A stretch of DNA of 64,000 bases from Thiotrichales bacterium (GTDB lineage: Bacteria; Pseudomonadota; Gammaproteobacteria; Thiomicrospirales; Thiomicrospiraceae), in the NCBI GenBank assembly GCA_016938655.1, contig JAFGUG010000099.1, forward strand, positions 35,456 to 99,455, in the 5' to 3' direction. The position numbers and the translations under genes are program-made. The notes under the pieces are model-generated. The model made no database searches. It was not told the origin of the DNA and saw nothing but the letters and a program-made list of their open reading frames with translations. Positions 44,922 through 54,236 of the stretch are shown one piece after another. Numbering within the stretch: the first letter of the stretch is position 1; every line of letters begins with the position of its first letter.

Positions 44922-45317
44922 CTATTTACGAACGTGACCTTCGCCAATAAACTCAATCTGATAGCCATCTGGGTCTTCAGCAAACGCAATAATCGTGTTA
45001 CCGGCATTCATCGGCCCCGCCTCACGAATAATTTTACCACCGCCTGCTTTGACCGCATCGGCCGCTTTGTATACATCGGGGACTTCAATGGCAATGTGTC
45101 CATAGGCCGTTCCCAAATCATAGCTATCCACGCCCCAGTTGTAAGTCAACTCAAGAACCGTGTTCTCTTCTTCATTACCGTAACCCAAAAACGCCAAAGT
45201 AAACTCGCCTTTTGGGTACTCTTTTCTGCGCAATAGTTGCATGCCCATTACTTCGGTATAGAAGGCAATGGACTTATCTAAGTCGCCAACACGCAACATG
45301 GTGTGTAACATTCTCAT
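44922..45317 (-). CDS. gloA: Lactoylglutathione lyase (glyoxalase I)
   Basis: GloA isomerises the methylglyoxal-glutathione hemithioacetal to S-lactoylglutathione. The 131-residue protein begins [17 protein letters not shown] with metal ligands H5, E ([10 protein letters not shown]), H (YGHIAIEV) and E (YQIEFIGEG). I use the ATG, with AAGGA upstream, not the TTG directly before it. It starts 11 nt after a small membrane-protein gene downstream of metY. Confidence 0.94.
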   Translation of the reverse strand: MRMLHTMLRVGDLDKSIAFYTEVMGMQLLRRKEYPKGEFTLAFLGYGNEEENTVLELTYNWGVDSYDLGTAYGHIAIEVPDVYKAADAVKAGGGKIIREAGPMNAGNTIIAFAEDPDGYQIEFIGEGHVRK

Positions 45318-45328
45318 CAATCGAATCC

Positions 45329-45496
45329 TTATTTTTTTGGTTTTAAAACCAGCAATACAAACGGGGTAAAGGGGGCAAACAGTGCGCCCATTACTCCCCA
45401 GAAAACAGCAGGCCTGCCCTGTTTCTTGGCAAGTTTATGACTGACAATAGCACTAACAAGCGTCACCAAGACCAGAAACAGAACAAACATATTCAT
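45329..45496 (-). CDS. Small membrane protein, 55 aa, between metY and gloA
   Basis: A 55-residue frame starts [15 protein letters not shown] and ends VLKPKK. It has two hydrophobic helices (about 3-18 and 31-51) around a basic loop ([10 protein letters not shown]). Its ATG overlaps the metY stop codon (TAATG) and its stop is 11 nt before gloA, which argues strongly for a translated gene. The loop GRPA is encoded by a CAGGCCTG palindrome (45409). I do not recognise a family. Confidence 0.7.
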   Translation of the reverse strand: MNMFVLFLVLVTLVSAIVSHKLAKKQGRPAVFWGVMGALFAPFTPFVLLVLKPKK

Positions 45497-46773
45497 TAGG
45501 CGTTTACCGCATCCAAGGCTTGTGAAATATCGGCAAGAATATCGTCGATATGTTCAATTCCCACGGATAAACGAACCAAGTCTTCTGACACTCCGGCTTT
45601 CTCAAGTTCTTCTGGGCTCAGCTGACGGTGGGTTGTGGTGGCTGGATGACAAGCTAATGATTTAGCATCGCCAATGTTTACTAGGCGTAAAATCATCTGC
45701 AGAGCATCAATAAATTGCCCACCGGCTTCACGTCCACCTTTAACCCCAAAACTAACAATACCCGAGGCTTTTCCTTTGGTGGTTTTTTGGCAAATATCAT
45801 AGTATTTATTGCCTTTTAGTGCCGCGTAGTTGACCCAAGATACTTTGGGATGGTCTTGTAAAAAGGCCGCTACTTTCTCACTGTTTTCACAGTGACGTTC
45901 CATGCGTAAGCCCAAAGTTTCAAGGCCTTGCATAATTAAGAAGCTGCTGTGTGGCGATAACGCTGCACCGGTATTTCTTAATGGCACCACTCGACAACGG
46001 GCAATAAAGGCGGCCGCTCCAATGTCACGCGTGTAGTTCACACCATGATAAGACGGATCCGGCTCATTAAGGAGTGGAAAACGCTCTGGGTACGCCGCCC
46101 AATCAAATTTACCCGAATCAATCACCACCCCACCAATGGTGGTTCCGTGACCACCAATGTATTTGGTTAAGGCGTGTACAACAATGTCTGCACCCAAATC
46201 AAATGGACGACATAAAAATGGCGTCGCCACCGTGTTATCCACCATTAAAGGTATACCATGTTTATGCGCAATCTCAGCCAACTTAGCAATATCCACCACA
46301 TTACCGGCTGGGTTACCAATTGACTCACAAAAAATCGCACGGGTTTTATCGTCAATGGCCGCTTCAAAACCAGCGTAATCATCCGACTTAATCATGCGTA
46401 CATCGATTCCCTGACGTGGCAAGGTGTGGGCAAATAAGTTATAGGTTCCGCCATATAACTGGCTGGTGCTGATAATGTTGTCACCGACTTGAGCAATCGT
46501 TTGAATCGCATACGTTGTCGCAGCCATACCTGAGGCTACGCACAAAGCACCGACTCCGCCTTCCATCTCTGCCATACGCTGTTCAAGCACATCATTGGTT
46601 GGGTTCATAATGCGGCTATAGATATTACCCGCTACTTTTAGGTCAAACAGGTCGGCTCCGTGCTGGGTATCATCAAAAGTAAACGAGGTCGTTTGATAAA
46701 TTGGAACAGCTGCGGCTTTGGTGGTTGGATCAGATTTATAACCATGGTGTAAAGCAATTGACTCAAGTTTCAT
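45496..46773 (-). CDS. metY: O-acetylhomoserine aminocarboxypropyltransferase (sulfhydrylase)
   Basis: MetY uses PLP to make homocysteine from O-acetylhomoserine and sulfide, a direct way to use the sulfide available to a sulfur oxidiser. The 425-residue protein has the PLP lysine in HALTKYIGGHGTTIGG, the phosphate-binding region SGMAATTYAIQ and the long insertion typical of MetY. GAGGG precedes the start. First gene of a unit with the 55-aa protein and gloA. Confidence 0.94.
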   Translation of the reverse strand: MKLESIALHHGYKSDPTTKAAAVPIYQTTSFTFDDTQHGADLFDLKVAGNIYSRIMNPTNDVLEQRMAEMEGGVGALCVASGMAATTYAIQTIAQVGDNIISTSQLYGGTYNLFAHTLPRQGIDVRMIKSDDYAGFEAAIDDKTRAIFCESIGNPAGNVVDIAKLAEIAHKHGIPLMVDNTVATPFLCRPFDLGADIVVHALTKYIGGHGTTIGGVVIDSGKFDWAAYPERFPLLNEPDPSYHGVNYTRDIGAAAFIARCRVVPLRNTGAALSPHSSFLIMQGLETLGLRMERHCENSEKVAAFLQDHPKVSWVNYAALKGNKYYDICQKTTKGKASGIVSFGVKGGREAGGQFIDALQMILRLVNIGDAKSLACHPATTTHRQLSPEELEKAGVSEDLVRLSVGIEHIDDILADISQALDAVNA

Positions 46774-46920
46774 GTATTAACCCTCTTTGATTATTTTTTA
46801 TGATTGGCAAGCTATCTTAACAAGCGATTAGTGATCACGATGAATTTAATAACCCACCATGCTAGTAGGATTTAGAATCTGTGTCAAACACAAACCTAAT
46901 GCACTTCAACGCCAATGCTC

Positions 46921-48084
46921 TTAGCGAATACCTCGGTACGCTAAAACCAACGCAATCAGTACCACAAAGGCACTGATGCCATACGCTAACTCTGCATGAC
47001 CAAATGACCACGCGTAACCGGCCATTAACATGCCTAAAGCCCCACCTAATCCATGACTGCTTGCAGCAAATACCGCCTGCCCTTTGCCATGATGACGGCC
47101 TTGAAAATACTGGTCAATTAAATGAATCCCTGCGGCGTGAAACAGACCAAAACTGGCGGCATGCAACAGTTGTGCGATGAACATCCAAACAAAAAACTCA
47201 GCCAGATAACCATTCATTAACCAGCGCACCAAGGTCAAGACAATGCTCAGTAAAATTAGAAAGCGAACACTGTAATTTTTGAACAGGCCTGCCATAAAAA
47301 AGAACACCGCAATCTCAGCAATGACCCCAAGCGCCCAAAGCCAAGCAATGGTGGTTTTGTCGTAGCCCAATTCACTCAGTTGAATGGTAAAAAATGCATA
47401 GTAAGCGCCGTGCGACAACTGCACTAAAAAACTCACCAGCAACAACGACCACACTTCCGGGCGTTTTAAAATAGTGGTAAATCCATCGCTATTTTCATGA
47501 TGAACTTTAGGCTTACCGTCACTTACCAAAAAAGCGGTTAACCAAACCAAAATCATCAGCGTCAGCAAATCCCAAGGTAAAACCTCGACGCCAAATTGCT
47601 CTATTTGCCAACCAATAAATAACACCGCAGCAATAAAGCCCACTGAACCCCAAAGTCGAATTTGCCCATATTTGTGCTTTTGATCCCCCAAACAGCCAAA
47701 GGTATAGGATTCAAATTGTGGCAAGGAGGCGTGCCAAAAAAAGCTAAAGAACAGGATGGTGGTAAACAAAGCCCAGTAGCTTTCAAAAACAATGAGCCCC
47801 ACGCCCGCCACCGCAGTTAAGCCAGTGGCTAAACGTACCCACTTAATCGACAGGCCTGAGCGGTCGGCTAACCACCCCCATAAATTGGGCGCGATCACTT
47901 TGGTAGCCAGTAACACCCCCATGAGCTGACCGATTTCAATTGGGGTAAACGACAGCGATTTAAAGTACAGACCCAGATAAGGTAATAAGGCGCCTAAAAC
48001 GGCAAAGTAGAAAAAGTAGTGCATCGACAGCCGAGAGTAGGCTGTCTGATAGGTACAATCTGAAACGGTTTTGTTACTACTCAC
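46921..48084 (-). CDS. MFS transporter (HcaT / nucleoside-proton symporter-like)
   Basis: The 387-residue protein has 12 hydrophobic helices and the MFS_1-like pattern: [21 protein letters not shown] at the first helix, GWLADRSG in the first loop and [22 protein letters not shown] between helices 10 and 11. Relatives include the 3-phenylpropionate transporter HcaT, but the substrate cannot be read. Its start overlaps the aroC stop by 8 nt. Two CAGGCCTG palindromes fall inside (47284, 47851). Confidence 0.85.
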   Translation of the reverse strand: MSSNKTVSDCTYQTAYSRLSMHYFFYFAVLGALLPYLGLYFKSLSFTPIEIGQLMGVLLATKVIAPNLWGWLADRSGLSIKWVRLATGLTAVAGVGLIVFESYWALFTTILFFSFFWHASLPQFESYTFGCLGDQKHKYGQIRLWGSVGFIAAVLFIGWQIEQFGVEVLPWDLLTLMILVWLTAFLVSDGKPKVHHENSDGFTTILKRPEVWSLLLVSFLVQLSHGAYYAFFTIQLSELGYDKTTIAWLWALGVIAEIAVFFFMAGLFKNYSVRFLILLSIVLTLVRWLMNGYLAEFFVWMFIAQLLHAASFGLFHAAGIHLIDQYFQGRHHGKGQAVFAASSHGLGGALGMLMAGYAWSFGHAELAYGISAFVVLIALVLAYRGIR

Positions 48085-49177
48085 CGGCGTGAGCTAAATC
48101 CATAACGGGAGGCACAACATCACCATTTTGAGCGCGGTTGCGCATAAAGTGGTCTAACAACACCATCGCCACATGGGCTTCTGCAATTGGCGTAGCACGA
48201 ATCCCCACACAGGGATCATGGCGTCCTTTGGTGACCATCTCAATGTTTTCGCCAGAGGTATTGATACTGCGACCTGGGGTCATGATACTTGAGGTCGGTT
48301 TCAGAGCAATGTGCGCTACAATATCTTGGCCGGTTGAGATTCCGCCCAAAATTCCGCCCGAGTGATTCGATTCAAACCCGCCAGAGGTCATCTCATCACG
48401 GTGTTCGGTGCCTAGCTGACCGGCAACTGCAAAACCATCGCCAATTTCTACCCCTTTAACCGCATTAATGCTCATTAACGCATGGGCCAGTTCGGCATCT
48501 AAACGATCAAAAACGGGCTCACCTAAACCAACCGGTACGTTTTTGGCCACGATGGTAATTTTTGCCCCCACCGAGTTTTTCTGCTTTAACAAGTTGTCCA
48601 TGTAATCGCTGATTTCTTTGCTTTTCTCTGGGTTTGGGCAAAAGTATTCATTACTGTTATCAAATGGCCACGTCACGTTTTCGACTTTAATTGGCCCTAA
48701 TTGCGACAAATACCCTTTTACTTCAACGCCCAAACGCTCTTTTAAGTACTTTTTAGCAATTGCCCCTGCCGCAACACGCATCGCCGTTTCTCGTGCAGAA
48801 GAACGACCCCCACCACGGTAGTCACGCAGACCATACTTTTGGGTGTAGGTGTAATCGGCGTGCGCTGGGCGAAACGTCTCAGCCACTTTAGAGTAGTCTT
48901 TAGAGCGCTGATCTTTATTGTGAATGATAATGCCAATCGGTGTACCGGTGGTTTTACCTTCAAACACCCCTGATAAAATCTGCACTTCATCATCTTCACG
49001 ACGTGCCGTTGCGTGCTTAGACGTTCCCGGTTTACGACGGTCCATCTCTGCTTGAATATCCGCTTCGCACAGCTCCATCCCTGGAGGACAGCCATCAATA
49101 ATGCAACCTAATGCAATCCCGTGGCTTTCGCCAAAGGTTGTCACTTTAAAATTTTGACCAATGGTATTGCCTGACAT
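48077..49177 (-). CDS. aroC: Chorismate synthase
   Basis: AroC converts EPSP to chorismate with reduced FMN at the end of the shikimate pathway. The 366-residue protein has signatures [18 protein letters not shown] at the N-terminus, [19 protein letters not shown] and [14 protein letters not shown]. It is divergent from the thioesterase gene with 84 nt between. Confidence 0.97.
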   Translation of the reverse strand: MSGNTIGQNFKVTTFGESHGIALGCIIDGCPPGMELCEADIQAEMDRRKPGTSKHATARREDDEVQILSGVFEGKTTGTPIGIIIHNKDQRSKDYSKVAETFRPAHADYTYTQKYGLRDYRGGGRSSARETAMRVAAGAIAKKYLKERLGVEVKGYLSQLGPIKVENVTWPFDNSNEYFCPNPEKSKEISDYMDNLLKQKNSVGAKITIVAKNVPVGLGEPVFDRLDAELAHALMSINAVKGVEIGDGFAVAGQLGTEHRDEMTSGGFESNHSGGILGGISTGQDIVAHIALKPTSSIMTPGRSINTSGENIEMVTKGRHDPCVGIRATPIAEAHVAMVLLDHFMRNRAQNGDVVPPVMDLAHAGE

Positions 49178-49261
49178 AATTCATTCTCAATAAATTTTAT
49201 AATTCGAGTATTCTACCTAAAAACCCCCTAAAAGTAATGAGCAAACTACCGAGCAAAGCAA

Positions 49262-49705
49262 ATGAAACCCAATGATTTCTCACAATTTAACTGGCAACAC
49301 CCTAACCCATTTATTGTTGAACATACCGTTACAGAATCGGAACTCGACTTTCTAAGACATGTAAACAACAAAAGCTACTTAACTTGGATGGAGCAAGTCG
49401 CCTGGGCGCACGCCCAAGCCGTGGGGATTAGTCACGAACTTCAAAAGCAACTGAACCGCATTATGGCGGTGTATGAAAACTGCATGCAATACAAAGCCAG
49501 CTGTTATTTAGGGGATGAACTGTTAATTGCAACCTGGACAGGCCTGCAAGAAGGTTGCTGTAAACGCAAACGAGGGTTTCAGATTATTCGCAAACACGAC
49601 CAAAAAACCGTGTTTACCGCCACAGCAACCTACGTTTGTATTGATTTAAAAAACCATAAACCCAGACGTATTCCGAAAGAATTTGTTGAGCCCTACTTGA
49701 ATTAA
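49262..49705 (+). CDS. Acyl-CoA thioesterase (YbgC/FadM-type hotdog)
   Basis: The 147-residue single hotdog-fold protein has ELDFLRHVNNKSYLTWMEQVAW, matching the helix and catalytic-Asp region of 4HBT thioesterases (usual GHVNN reads RHVNN here), and ends with TATYVCIDLKNHKPRRIPKEF. Such enzymes hydrolyse short- or medium-chain acyl-CoA. Physiological substrate unknown. It converges on and overlaps the next gene by 4 nt. Confidence 0.85.
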   Translation: MKPNDFSQFNWQHPNPFIVEHTVTESELDFLRHVNNKSYLTWMEQVAWAHAQAVGISHELQKQLNRIMAVYENCMQYKASCYLGDELLIATWTGLQEGCCKRKRGFQIIRKHDQKTVFTATATYVCIDLKNHKPRRIPKEFVEPYLN

Positions 49706-49929
49706 GCGCTTTTAATCAACCGCCCTACCAACTTTCTAACTGCCGGTGCCACAAATATCACGATTGGAAACGCGACAATAAACGCCATAAACCAAGCTTT
49801 CATCCAAATCATCAAAAAGTCTTCTGGTAAGCCGACGTTGAAAAAACTGATAATGGCGGACATTAGAAATGACATGAAAAATGCCATAAAGAAGGCAAAC
49901 AGGATGGCTTGGTATTTAGCGTGAAACAT
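49702..49929 (-). CDS. DUF2798 family two-helix membrane protein
   Basis: The 75-residue protein has two hydrophobic helices (about 8-32 and 43-63) and the DUF2798 pattern: KYQAILFAFFMAFFMSFLMS, then WMKAWFMAFIVAFPIV and APAVRKLV. Function unknown. Its stop codon overlaps that of the convergent thioesterase gene. Confidence 0.8.
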   Translation of the reverse strand: MFHAKYQAILFAFFMAFFMSFLMSAIISFFNVGLPEDFLMIWMKAWFMAFIVAFPIVIFVAPAVRKLVGRLIKSA

Positions 49930-50065
49930 TCGGGGTTATCTCTCAACAGTGTTGTAAATTTAGACAATAAAAATCCAGGCTGGCCATTATAGACCATCCC
50001 AGATTGCAAAAAGTTTTTACCTTTGAGTTTTGATTTTCAATGGCAAGTTGCGAAAAGACAACCGC

Positions 50066-50644
50066 TTACTTTTTAGTGCCTTCAATGTGCAATTCTAAAT
50101 ACACATTGGCGGAAGCCGGCCCCAAATCTTTGGTGATATTGTAATCGGCCATTTTAAATTCGGTGGTGCCCATAAAACCAGAACGGTAACCGCCCCATGG
50201 GTCTTTGCCCTCGCCGACTTTTGAGCCTTTAATTACAATTGGTTTGGTCACGCCATTTAAGGTAAAGTTGCCTTTAATCACCATATCTTCATTCGTACCA
50301 CTGATTGAAGTACTCACAAAACTCGATTCCGGGTACTTATCCACGTTTAAAAAATCGTCACTTCGCAGGTGTTTATCACGCTCTGCGTGGTTGGTGCTGA
50401 CACTTTTCGTGTCAATCTTCACATTGATTTTACTGTTGGCGAGGTTCTCAGAATCATAGACATAATCCCCTGAAAAATTATTAAAACGTCCAGTTAACCA
50501 ACTGTACCCCAAATGGTTTACTTTGAAGTTAATCGAGGCGTGCATACCTGGGGTATCGATGGCATAGTTTACCGGTGCCGACATGGCAAGGTTAGAAACC
50601 GATAGTAAAGCGGCCGATAAAAACAGCGTGCTGATTTTAGTCAT
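50066..50644 (-). CDS. YceI family periplasmic lipid-binding protein
   Basis: The 192-residue protein has a signal peptide (core LFLSAALLSVSNLA, cleavage after AMSA) and the YceI lipocalin-like barrel: YAIDTPGMHASINFKVNHLGYSWLTG, then HLRSDDFLNVDKYPESSF and FTLNGVTKPI. Members bind polyprenyl chains; some are base- or stress-induced. It lies 44 nt downstream of a cytochrome b561 gene, a common pairing. Confidence 0.93.
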   Translation of the reverse strand: MTKISTLFLSAALLSVSNLAMSAPVNYAIDTPGMHASINFKVNHLGYSWLTGRFNNFSGDYVYDSENLANSKINVKIDTKSVSTNHAERDKHLRSDDFLNVDKYPESSFVSTSISGTNEDMVIKGNFTLNGVTKPIVIKGSKVGEGKDPWGGYRSGFMGTTEFKMADYNITKDLGPASANVYLELHIEGTKK

Positions 50645-50688
50645 AATAGTCTCTCCTGAGTTAACAATGGTTACGTTCGTTCGTTTGT

Positions 50689-51252
50689 TTATTTGCGTTG
50701 GTTGTTTGAAATCGGTTTAAGCATTCGTTTGAGCGTTTTGTCTTTATTAAAGAAGTGGTGTTTTAGGGCAGCCAGTGCATGCAGCGCAACCAACCCCATT
50801 AAACCGTAGGCTAACCACTCATGAATCTCACCGGCAATGTCCGCCTGATCTTCAAACGGTGTAAACAAAGCCGGTACCTCAAACCAGTCAAATACCGCAA
50901 TAGGTTGTGATTCGGCAGTCGAAATCAAATATCCGCTTACACCAATCGCAAACACCAACAAGTAAAGAATTAAATGAACGGTGACCGCAATTGAATTTTG
51001 CAGCGCAGATTTGGCCAACGGTTGCGGCTTGATATTGACCTGATTCCATAGAAAACGGGCCAACATCCCCAGAATTAATAAAACGCCAATAGACTTATGA
51101 ATATTGGGCGCATCGTGATACCAAGTGGAGTAATAATCCAAATCCACCATCCAAAAACCGAGTGCAAAAGTACCCAACACCACAATCGCCACCATCCAGT
51201 GTAAGACGATGGAAATCCAGCCATAGGTTTGGGATTGGTTTTTGAGTTGCAT
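50689..51252 (-). CDS. Cytochrome b561
   Basis: The 187-residue inner-membrane di-haem b protein has four helices with paired histidines (VLHWMVAIVVLG, NIHKSIGVLLIL, TVHLILYLLVF, EIHEWLAYGLMGLVALHALAAL). I start it at MQLKNQSQTYG; a longer frame to 51408 adds an unrelated leader. These proteins pass electrons from quinol, in E. coli to oxygen as a superoxide:quinone oxidoreductase. With YceI it forms a two-gene unit. Confidence 0.9.
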   Translation of the reverse strand: MQLKNQSQTYGWISIVLHWMVAIVVLGTFALGFWMVDLDYYSTWYHDAPNIHKSIGVLLILGMLARFLWNQVNIKPQPLAKSALQNSIAVTVHLILYLLVFAIGVSGYLISTAESQPIAVFDWFEVPALFTPFEDQADIAGEIHEWLAYGLMGLVALHALAALKHHFFNKDKTLKRMLKPISNNQRK

Positions 51253-51407
51253 TGCGTCACGCTCATACGGTGTCTGTAAACTGTGAACCAGTGTATAAAG
51301 ATTAATCTGTGCAAAAAAGGACGTAAAAATCAAAAGACTGTTGATTTTATAAGAACAATATAGCTTGATTAAATTAAAGAGGGGTCGTGTTTTAGAATCT
51401 AAAAACA

Positions 51408-51443
51408 AGCAGGCCTGGTAAAACCACGGTTACCAGGCCTGCT
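51408..51443. terminator. Paired GCAGGCCTGC repeats forming a 14-bp stem
   Basis: Two repeat copies in inverted order give perfect 14-nt arms (AGCAGGCCTGGTAA and complement) with an 8-nt loop, 82 nt after the carbonic anhydrase stop. Probably the terminator of that gene. This is the only place where two full copies pair with each other. The rest of the 273-nt gap 51253-51525 shows nothing else. Confidence 0.7.
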
Positions 51444-51525
51444 GACTTTCGAATTGAATTTGAATTAAAACATCACGTGGGACGTAATCGCCTGTTGCTT
51501 GCTATTTAACGCGGGCTTATAAGGA

Positions 51526-52521
51526 TTAATAAAATTCATATAACTGAGTATTTTCTTCAGGTTCCGACCAAGACTTAAGCAAATCACGCGAGAACATTGG
51601 CTGAACCGGTCTGGCATTTTCGCCCATCAACTCATTCATTTTCATAATTTGTTCAGCCGAGGCTTCAATCGGTTGTTTGAAGACCATCCAATACACGCCT
51701 TCAGAACAAGGTGGCGTGGTTAAGGAACCGCTGTATTTATAAAACTCGGTGTTCGCTGGAATAAAGTTAACGGGATTTAGCTTAAGGTCATTATGAATTT
51801 CTTGCTTACCTACTTCTTTAGGCAAACGCTTTAACAAACCATTCAAATTTGGATTGGTTTCCCCCTCTTGAAACAGCACGCCCATAACCGCGAGATTGCC
51901 ATCGCCATCTTTGTGCACCAAGTGCATCTCCATTGGGTAAGCAAAGCCCTCTTTGTAGTGTTCGCTTGGGGTATGAAAGTGGTATTGCAATAACTCATAA
52001 CGATGCCCCCCCACTTTAATGTAACTGCCTAATGGATAATTCACCTGAAGCGAATGACCATTGTTAATAATTTTTAACGGAACCTCTTTATAAACAATAT
52101 CCAAACTGGCTAAACCTTGCGTGCCCAAAGCAGATACATCACGTAAATCAATCGGCGATTGGTTTTTACCGCTTTTACAGGTAGCAAACTCTGGCGACAA
52201 CTCGCCCCAATATCGAGGGGCTGTTTCCCCCGCATAACTCCAGTGCGCCTTATGGTCGGATGCGTTATGTGCATCCATCGTTTTAGCAGGATTAGCCGTA
52301 GTAGCGGCATGCATTTCGTTATTGTGCGCCGGTTGAGCGCCAACAGCGGGCGTTTTAGTCTGTGCATTTTTCTCTTTAATGCTCTCTAACTCAGCGCCTA
52401 AATCCACTAACGGTGCTTCGTCAGCGGCGCTGGCCGGCAACATAAATAAGCTGACCGCAAGCATCAACAACAAAGGCAACACAATTAAATGTTTGAAAGA
52501 CGAGGAAAAGTTACGTCTCAT
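51526..52521 (-). CDS. Alpha-carbonic anhydrase, secreted to the periplasm
   Basis: It interconverts CO2 and bicarbonate in the periplasm. The protein is 331 residues when started at MRRNFSSSFKHLIVLPL, which gives a signal peptide ending ASAADE and has GGAGA upstream; in-frame codons up to 52767 are not credible. After a 70-residue His/Ala-rich linker comes the alpha-CA domain: HWSYAGETAPRYWGEL, NQSPIDLRDV, zinc histidines in YHFHTPSEH and MEMHLVHKD, and SLTTPPCSEGVYW. Alpha-CAs are known in the periplasm of Thiomicrospira relatives. Confidence 0.93.
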   Translation of the reverse strand: MRRNFSSSFKHLIVLPLLLMLAVSLFMLPASAADEAPLVDLGAELESIKEKNAQTKTPAVGAQPAHNNEMHAATTANPAKTMDAHNASDHKAHWSYAGETAPRYWGELSPEFATCKSGKNQSPIDLRDVSALGTQGLASLDIVYKEVPLKIINNGHSLQVNYPLGSYIKVGGHRYELLQYHFHTPSEHYKEGFAYPMEMHLVHKDGDGNLAVMGVLFQEGETNPNLNGLLKRLPKEVGKQEIHNDLKLNPVNFIPANTEFYKYSGSLTTPPCSEGVYWMVFKQPIEASAEQIMKMNELMGENARPVQPMFSRDLLKSWSEPEENTQLYEFY

Positions 52522-52669
52522 AGGAAAGTCTCCGACAGAATTATGACAGTCATTAGTATTGTGGGCATTAAAGCAATTAATTTGCCAGAGTTGGCATTTA
52601 TTTGAAAGCGAGGCGTTATGGGGCGCGATAAGACAGGCCATAACGCCTTTAAAGAGAAGAAATGGGCGT

Positions 52670-53605
52670 TTAAGCCGGCTGGATACGTTCTTCAAGAATG
52701 GTTTGATAAACCTCGAGTTCGGATTTATGAATCGCAAACACCCCTTCGCCACCGTGTTCAAACTCAAACCAATAAAAAGGCAGCTCCGGGTAGGCCTGTT
52801 CTAAGTAAAACTGCGACACGCCCACCTCAACAATCAACACGCCATCCTCATTCAAATAGTCGGCGGCTTGCGCTAACATTTTACGCGTTAAATCTAACCC
52901 ATCTTTACCAGACTCTAAGCCCAAACGAGGCTCCTGCTGAAACTCTTCGGGTAAGGCTTCCATCTCAATTAAATCAACATACGGTGGGTTTGAGACAATT
53001 AAATCGTATTTTTTACCCTGCAAGTTGCTAAACAAATCCGACTGAATTGCGGTGACATAATCATTTAAATGGTATTGGTCAATATTCTGTTGCGCCACTT
53101 TCAAGGCGTCTTCCGATAAATCGACTAAATCAACCGTGGCATTTGGGCAGGCCTGCAAGGTGGCAATACCAATGCAACCACTGCCGGTGCACATATCCAA
53201 CACTGAGCCCACTTCGTCACCGTTGACCCAATCATGAAAGCCGTTGGCAATTAACTCTGCAATCGGTGAACGTGGCACTAAAGTCGATTCATTAACCACA
53301 AAACGCATCCCGGCAAACCACGCTTCACCGGTTAAATAAGCGGCGGGTTTGCGAGTTTCGATGCGTTGTTTAAACAGTTCGGTCACGGTTTGACGTTCCG
53401 CTGAACTTAAGCGTGCTTGCCAGTAATTCTCTGGAATCTCATCGGGTAAACGAAGTGCATAAAACACCAATACTCGGGCTTCATCAAAGGCGTTGTCGGT
53501 ACCATGCCCAAAAAACAGATTGGCCGATTTAAACAACGAACCGCCCCATCGAACAAAATCGGTAATGGTTTCCAAGCCGTCAAATTGGTAGTTAATATTG
53601 GTCAC
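52670..53605 (-). CDS. prmB: 50S ribosomal protein L3 N5-glutamine methyltransferase
   Basis: PrmB methylates a glutamine of ribosomal protein L3. The 311-residue protein has the N-terminal helical domain (TDFVRWGGSLFKSANLFFGHGTDN is typical of PrmB rather than PrmC), SAM motif DMCTGSGCIG and catalytic NPPY. It starts 3 nt after mog. It carries a CAGGCCTG palindrome at 53148. Confidence 0.94.
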   Translation of the reverse strand: MTNINYQFDGLETITDFVRWGGSLFKSANLFFGHGTDNAFDEARVLVFYALRLPDEIPENYWQARLSSAERQTVTELFKQRIETRKPAAYLTGEAWFAGMRFVVNESTLVPRSPIAELIANGFHDWVNGDEVGSVLDMCTGSGCIGIATLQACPNATVDLVDLSEDALKVAQQNIDQYHLNDYVTAIQSDLFSNLQGKKYDLIVSNPPYVDLIEMEALPEEFQQEPRLGLESGKDGLDLTRKMLAQAADYLNEDGVLIVEVGVSQFYLEQAYPELPFYWFEFEHGGEGVFAIHKSELEVYQTILEERIQPA

Positions 53606-53608
53606 AAC

Positions 53609-54160
53609 TTATCCTTTTTTAATGGCATGCTTAGGACGAAACGCTTTCACAAACGACTCGTTGGTTTCAAGATAGGGCCCGTCAATTAAATCCACGCAAT
53701 ACGGCACGGCAGGAAACACCGCTTCTAAACACTCACCAATGGCTGATGGTTTACCCGGCAAATTAATAATTAAACTCGCGCCTCGCGTACCCGCAATTTG
53801 ACGCGACAGAATCGCCGTGGGCACATACTTTAATGACACAGCACGCATCTGTTCGGCAAAGCCGTCTAAAATCTTATCGCACACGGCTTCCGTGGCCTCT
53901 GGCGTCACATCACGTTTGGCAGGCCCTGTGCCGCCGGTGGTTAAAATCAATCCACACTGGTGCTCATCCGCCAACTCTTTTAAGGTGGCTTCAATCAAAT
54001 CTTGTTCATCGGCAATCACTCTGGCCACCGCTGTCCACTCATTACTTAAGGCATCGCTAATCCACGCCTGCATCGCCGGCCCGCCTAAGTCTTCATATTC
54101 GCCACGACTGGCTCGGTCGGAAACGGTTACAAACCCAATTTTAATTTCATCTTTTTGCAT
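53609..54160 (-). CDS. mog: Molybdopterin adenylyltransferase
   Basis: Mog adenylates molybdopterin ahead of molybdate insertion. The 183-residue protein has IGFVTVSDRASRGEYED, the substrate loop LTTGGTGPAKRDVTPEA and LPGKPSAIGECLEAVFPAVPYC at the end. The length favours Mog over MoaB. It precedes prmB by 3 nt and is divergent from lon. Confidence 0.92.
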   Translation of the reverse strand: MQKDEIKIGFVTVSDRASRGEYEDLGGPAMQAWISDALSNEWTAVARVIADEQDLIEATLKELADEHQCGLILTTGGTGPAKRDVTPEATEAVCDKILDGFAEQMRAVSLKYVPTAILSRQIAGTRGASLIINLPGKPSAIGECLEAVFPAVPYCVDLIDGPYLETNESFVKAFRPKHAIKKG

Positions 54161-54169
54161 TGTTTGTCC

Positions 54170-54197
54170 TTGAATTAGCGGTGAAGTGCCCGCATAT
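54170..54197 (+). promoter_or_regulatory. Sigma-32-like heat-shock promoter of lon
   Basis: TTGAAT (54170-54175), 13 nt, then CCCGCATAT (54189-54197). The consensus for RpoH is TTGAAA, 13-14 nt, CCCCATNT, and the E. coli lon promoter has the same TTGAAT-N13-CCCCATAT layout. A TATAAT overlaps the downstream element (54195-54200). The start codon is 40 nt further on. Confidence 0.7.
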
Positions 54198-54236
54198 AAT
54201 AACTCAATTTATCGAGTAAACACCAATAAGACCATC

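Noticed and set aside
46774..46920. SAM-type riboswitch upstream of metY
   Set aside because: No conserved riboswitch core or leader terminator could be made out in the 147-nt spacer.
52522..52767. N-terminal 82-residue extension of the carbonic anhydrase
   Set aside because: It would bury the signal peptide in the middle of the protein. The start at 52521 has a ribosome-binding site and a proper signal peptide.
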